Below, piece by piece: positions 62,651 to 64,000 of a DNA stretch of 64,000 bases (position 1 is its first letter; every line of letters starts with the position of its first letter). Made by a program: the position numbers and the translations under genes. The notes below the pieces were generated by a model, which saw only the letters and a list, made by a program, of their open reading frames with translations, searched no databases and was not told the DNA's origin. Source of the stretch: Rhizobium mongolense subsp. loessense (lineage in GTDB: Bacteria > Pseudomonadota > Alphaproteobacteria > Rhizobiales > Rhizobiaceae); assembly GCF_900099775.1 (NCBI RefSeq), contig NZ_FMTM01000017.1:1-64000 (forward strand), given 5' to 3'.

Positions 62651-63652
62651 ATGGCAGCGTCAAGCCAATCCGGTAGCGGCAGAAAATTCTGGTTGCTCGG
62701 CTTGGGCATCGTTCTGGTTATCGCGATTTATACCGGCGGCTGGTTTTACGCAGCCGCCCACCTCAAGGAAACCGTGCTGAAGGTTATTGCGCCGCGCAGC
62801 ACGGCGGGCGTCAGCGGCGAATGCGCCGACATCGACTTTCGCGGCTATCCGTTTCGCATTGGCCTCTATTGCTCGAAAGTGGGCGTGGATGACAACACCA
62901 ACGGCGTCTCCGCTTCCTTTGGCGAACTTCGTTCCGCAGCGCAGGTTTACGCGCCGGGCCATATCGTCTGGGAACTCGATTCGCCGGCCGAAATCCGCAC
63001 GGCAAACGGCCTTTCGATCTCGGCGCAGTGGGCAAACCTGCAATCCAGCCTGGTGACGAGGCTGAGGGGCATCGACCGCACCTCCATGGTCATCGACGGC
63101 CTGAAGGCGACCGCTGTCTCCTCCTATACCGGGCAAACAGTCAATGTCGATGCAGGACGCACGGAAGTCCACCTCCGCCAGAATGCAGGCGATCTCGACG
63201 GTGCCTTCTCACTCCAGGATGCAAATGCCGTCATCAAGGACTGGCCGCAGGTCTTCCCGAAATTCTCCGCGAGCGCCGATATCACCCTTGCAGGCAGAGG
63301 CGGAATGATCGACGGCAGCGATCCGCAGGGACTTTATGGGGCAAGCGGAGAGCTGCGCAAGGCCGTGGCCGATATCGGCGACGGCAAGGTGATGACGTTG
63401 ACAGGCCCCTTCTCCTTCGATGAGCAAGGCTTTTTGTCCGGAAAGTTCAAGCTGGAGATCGAGCAACTCGGCCCCTGGCGCGACAGCCTGAAACAGGCCC
63501 TCCCGGAAATCGCCAAGACCGTCGATACCGCCGCCAAGCTTCTGAAGGCGCTCGCTGTCGGCGGCGACAAGGTTTCGGTCGACCTCGTCGTTCAGCACGG
63601 CAATGCCACCGTAAGCGGCTTCATCCCACTCGGCACGATCCCGCCGATCTGA
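62651..63652 (+). CDS. DUF2125 domain protein, exported
   Basis: This is 333 residues with an N-terminal signal anchor (about 13-35, LLGLGIVLVIAIYTGGWFYA) and a periplasmic beta-rich DUF2125 region. Characteristic stretches are DIDFRGYPFRIGLYCSKVGV and a C-terminal VDLVVQHGNATVSGFIPLGT. It may be a translocation- or AsmA-like lipid-related fold, but no function is assigned. GGAGAACCATC precedes the ATG. The fold suggestion is inference. Confidence 0.87.
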   Translation: MAASSQSGSGRKFWLLGLGIVLVIAIYTGGWFYAAAHLKETVLKVIAPRSTAGVSGECADIDFRGYPFRIGLYCSKVGVDDNTNGVSASFGELRSAAQVYAPGHIVWELDSPAEIRTANGLSISAQWANLQSSLVTRLRGIDRTSMVIDGLKATAVSSYTGQTVNVDAGRTEVHLRQNAGDLDGAFSLQDANAVIKDWPQVFPKFSASADITLAGRGGMIDGSDPQGLYGASGELRKAVADIGDGKVMTLTGPFSFDEQGFLSGKFKLEIEQLGPWRDSLKQALPEIAKTVDTAAKLLKALAVGGDKVSVDLVVQHGNATVSGFIPLGTIPPI

Positions 63653-63655
63653 GGC

Positions 63656-64000
63656 TCAGTTCGTCTTCGTATCCTGCGCATGTGGGCGGCCAAAGTCTGG
63701 CGTGTCCACATCCTGTCCCGCCTGGACGATCGAGCGGCGGATTGCGCGCGTGCGGCTGAAGAGCTCGAAAAGCTTGTCGCCCTCGCCCCAGCGGATCGCG
63801 CGCTGCAGATAGGCAAGATCTTCCGAAAAGCGCGCCAGCATTTCAAGGATCGCATCCTTGTTGTGCAGGCAGACGTCGCGCCACATCGTCGGATCGGAGG
63901 CCGCAAGGCGCGTAAAGTCGCGAAAGCCGGAGGCGGAGTACTTGATGACTTCCGATTCCGTCACGGTTTCCAGATCGTCGGCCGTGCCAACGATATTGTA
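63656..64000 (-). CDS. Prephenate/arogenate dehydrogenase, 3' end only
   Basis: The minus-strand frame is open to the window edge and encodes the last 114 or so residues of a TyrA-type dehydrogenase: YNIVGTADDLETVTESEVIK, SGFRDFTRLAASDPTMWRDV and RFSEDLAYLQRAIRWGEGDK. The helical dimerisation domain matches cyclohexadienyl/prephenate dehydrogenases of tyrosine synthesis. The NAD-binding N-terminus lies beyond position 64000, so the start is not visible. The neighbouring DUF2125 gene converges on it three bases away. Confidence 0.92.
   Translation of the reverse strand, partial: YNIVGTADDLETVTESEVIKYSASGFRDFTRLAASDPTMWRDVCLHNKDAILEMLARFSEDLAYLQRAIRWGEGDKLFELFSRTRAIRRSIVQAGQDVDTPDFGRPHAQDTKTN

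Overview
The window looks like core chromosome of an alphaproteobacterium of the Rhizobium/Agrobacterium group. The evidence is the high-GC coding bias, the gene content (CpdR, PtsP-type EI-Ntr, DUF4167, TIGR02302, DUF2125, PduO-type adenosyltransferase next to etfBA, ftsEX beside a DUF3426-like gene) and an rRNA-operon leader of rhizobial type at the left edge. Species cannot be fixed from the sequence alone. I find no CRISPR array, no complete insertion sequence, no prophage and no coherent new defence or biosynthetic cluster. Most of the 64 kb is ordinary housekeeping DNA.

Layout. Positions 1-330 (minus strand) read as the promoter and leader of an rRNA operon whose 16S gene should begin just left of position 1. 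Then come an M23 peptidase (+) facing clpB (-), a LysE-type exporter, and a minus-strand translation/nitrogen block: lysC, ptsP, prfA, prmC, DUF4167. From 13 to 25 kb there is a zinc-ribbon class III cyclase, DUF421, an isochorismatase fossil, an amidase, ubiG, a grxC/nitrilase/DUF1178 operon with a wrecked comF upstream, a methyltransferase, a Flp pilin, mutT/GNAT/argJ and a parvulin. secA (25.4-28.1 kb) is followed by a polysaccharide flippase and a FemAB-like acyltransferase, then an acyl-CoA synthetase, an aldo/keto reductase and a divergent TetR/MFS pair.

The only clearly accessory stretch is about 35.95-38.2 kb. A tRNA-Leu(CAA) is abutted by the broken C-terminal end of a tyrosine recombinase, followed by a DUF1643 gene, a frameshifted exported-protein gene and a small orphan ORF. 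This looks like the scar of an old integrated element.

From 38.2 to 64 kb core genes resume: a CPA2 antiporter with a cyclic-nucleotide-binding tail, membrane proteins, dsbB, HNH nuclease, AlkA-type glycosylase, gluQ, YihY, an SDR, the adenosyltransferase/rhomboid/etfBA/hbd run with a MerR-type palindrome before etfB, then tlpA divergent from argH-lptM-lysA-TIGR02302, cpdR, hpt, ftsEX, a YdcF protein, plsC, chaC, DUF2125 and the 3' end of a TyrA-type dehydrogenase.

The most informative observations are decay events: comF with an internal deletion and frameshifts, the isochorismatase tail, the integrase fragment at the tRNA, and the frameshifted exported protein. Two candidate regulatory palindromes (TetR/MFS and etfBA) and the rRNA leader follow.
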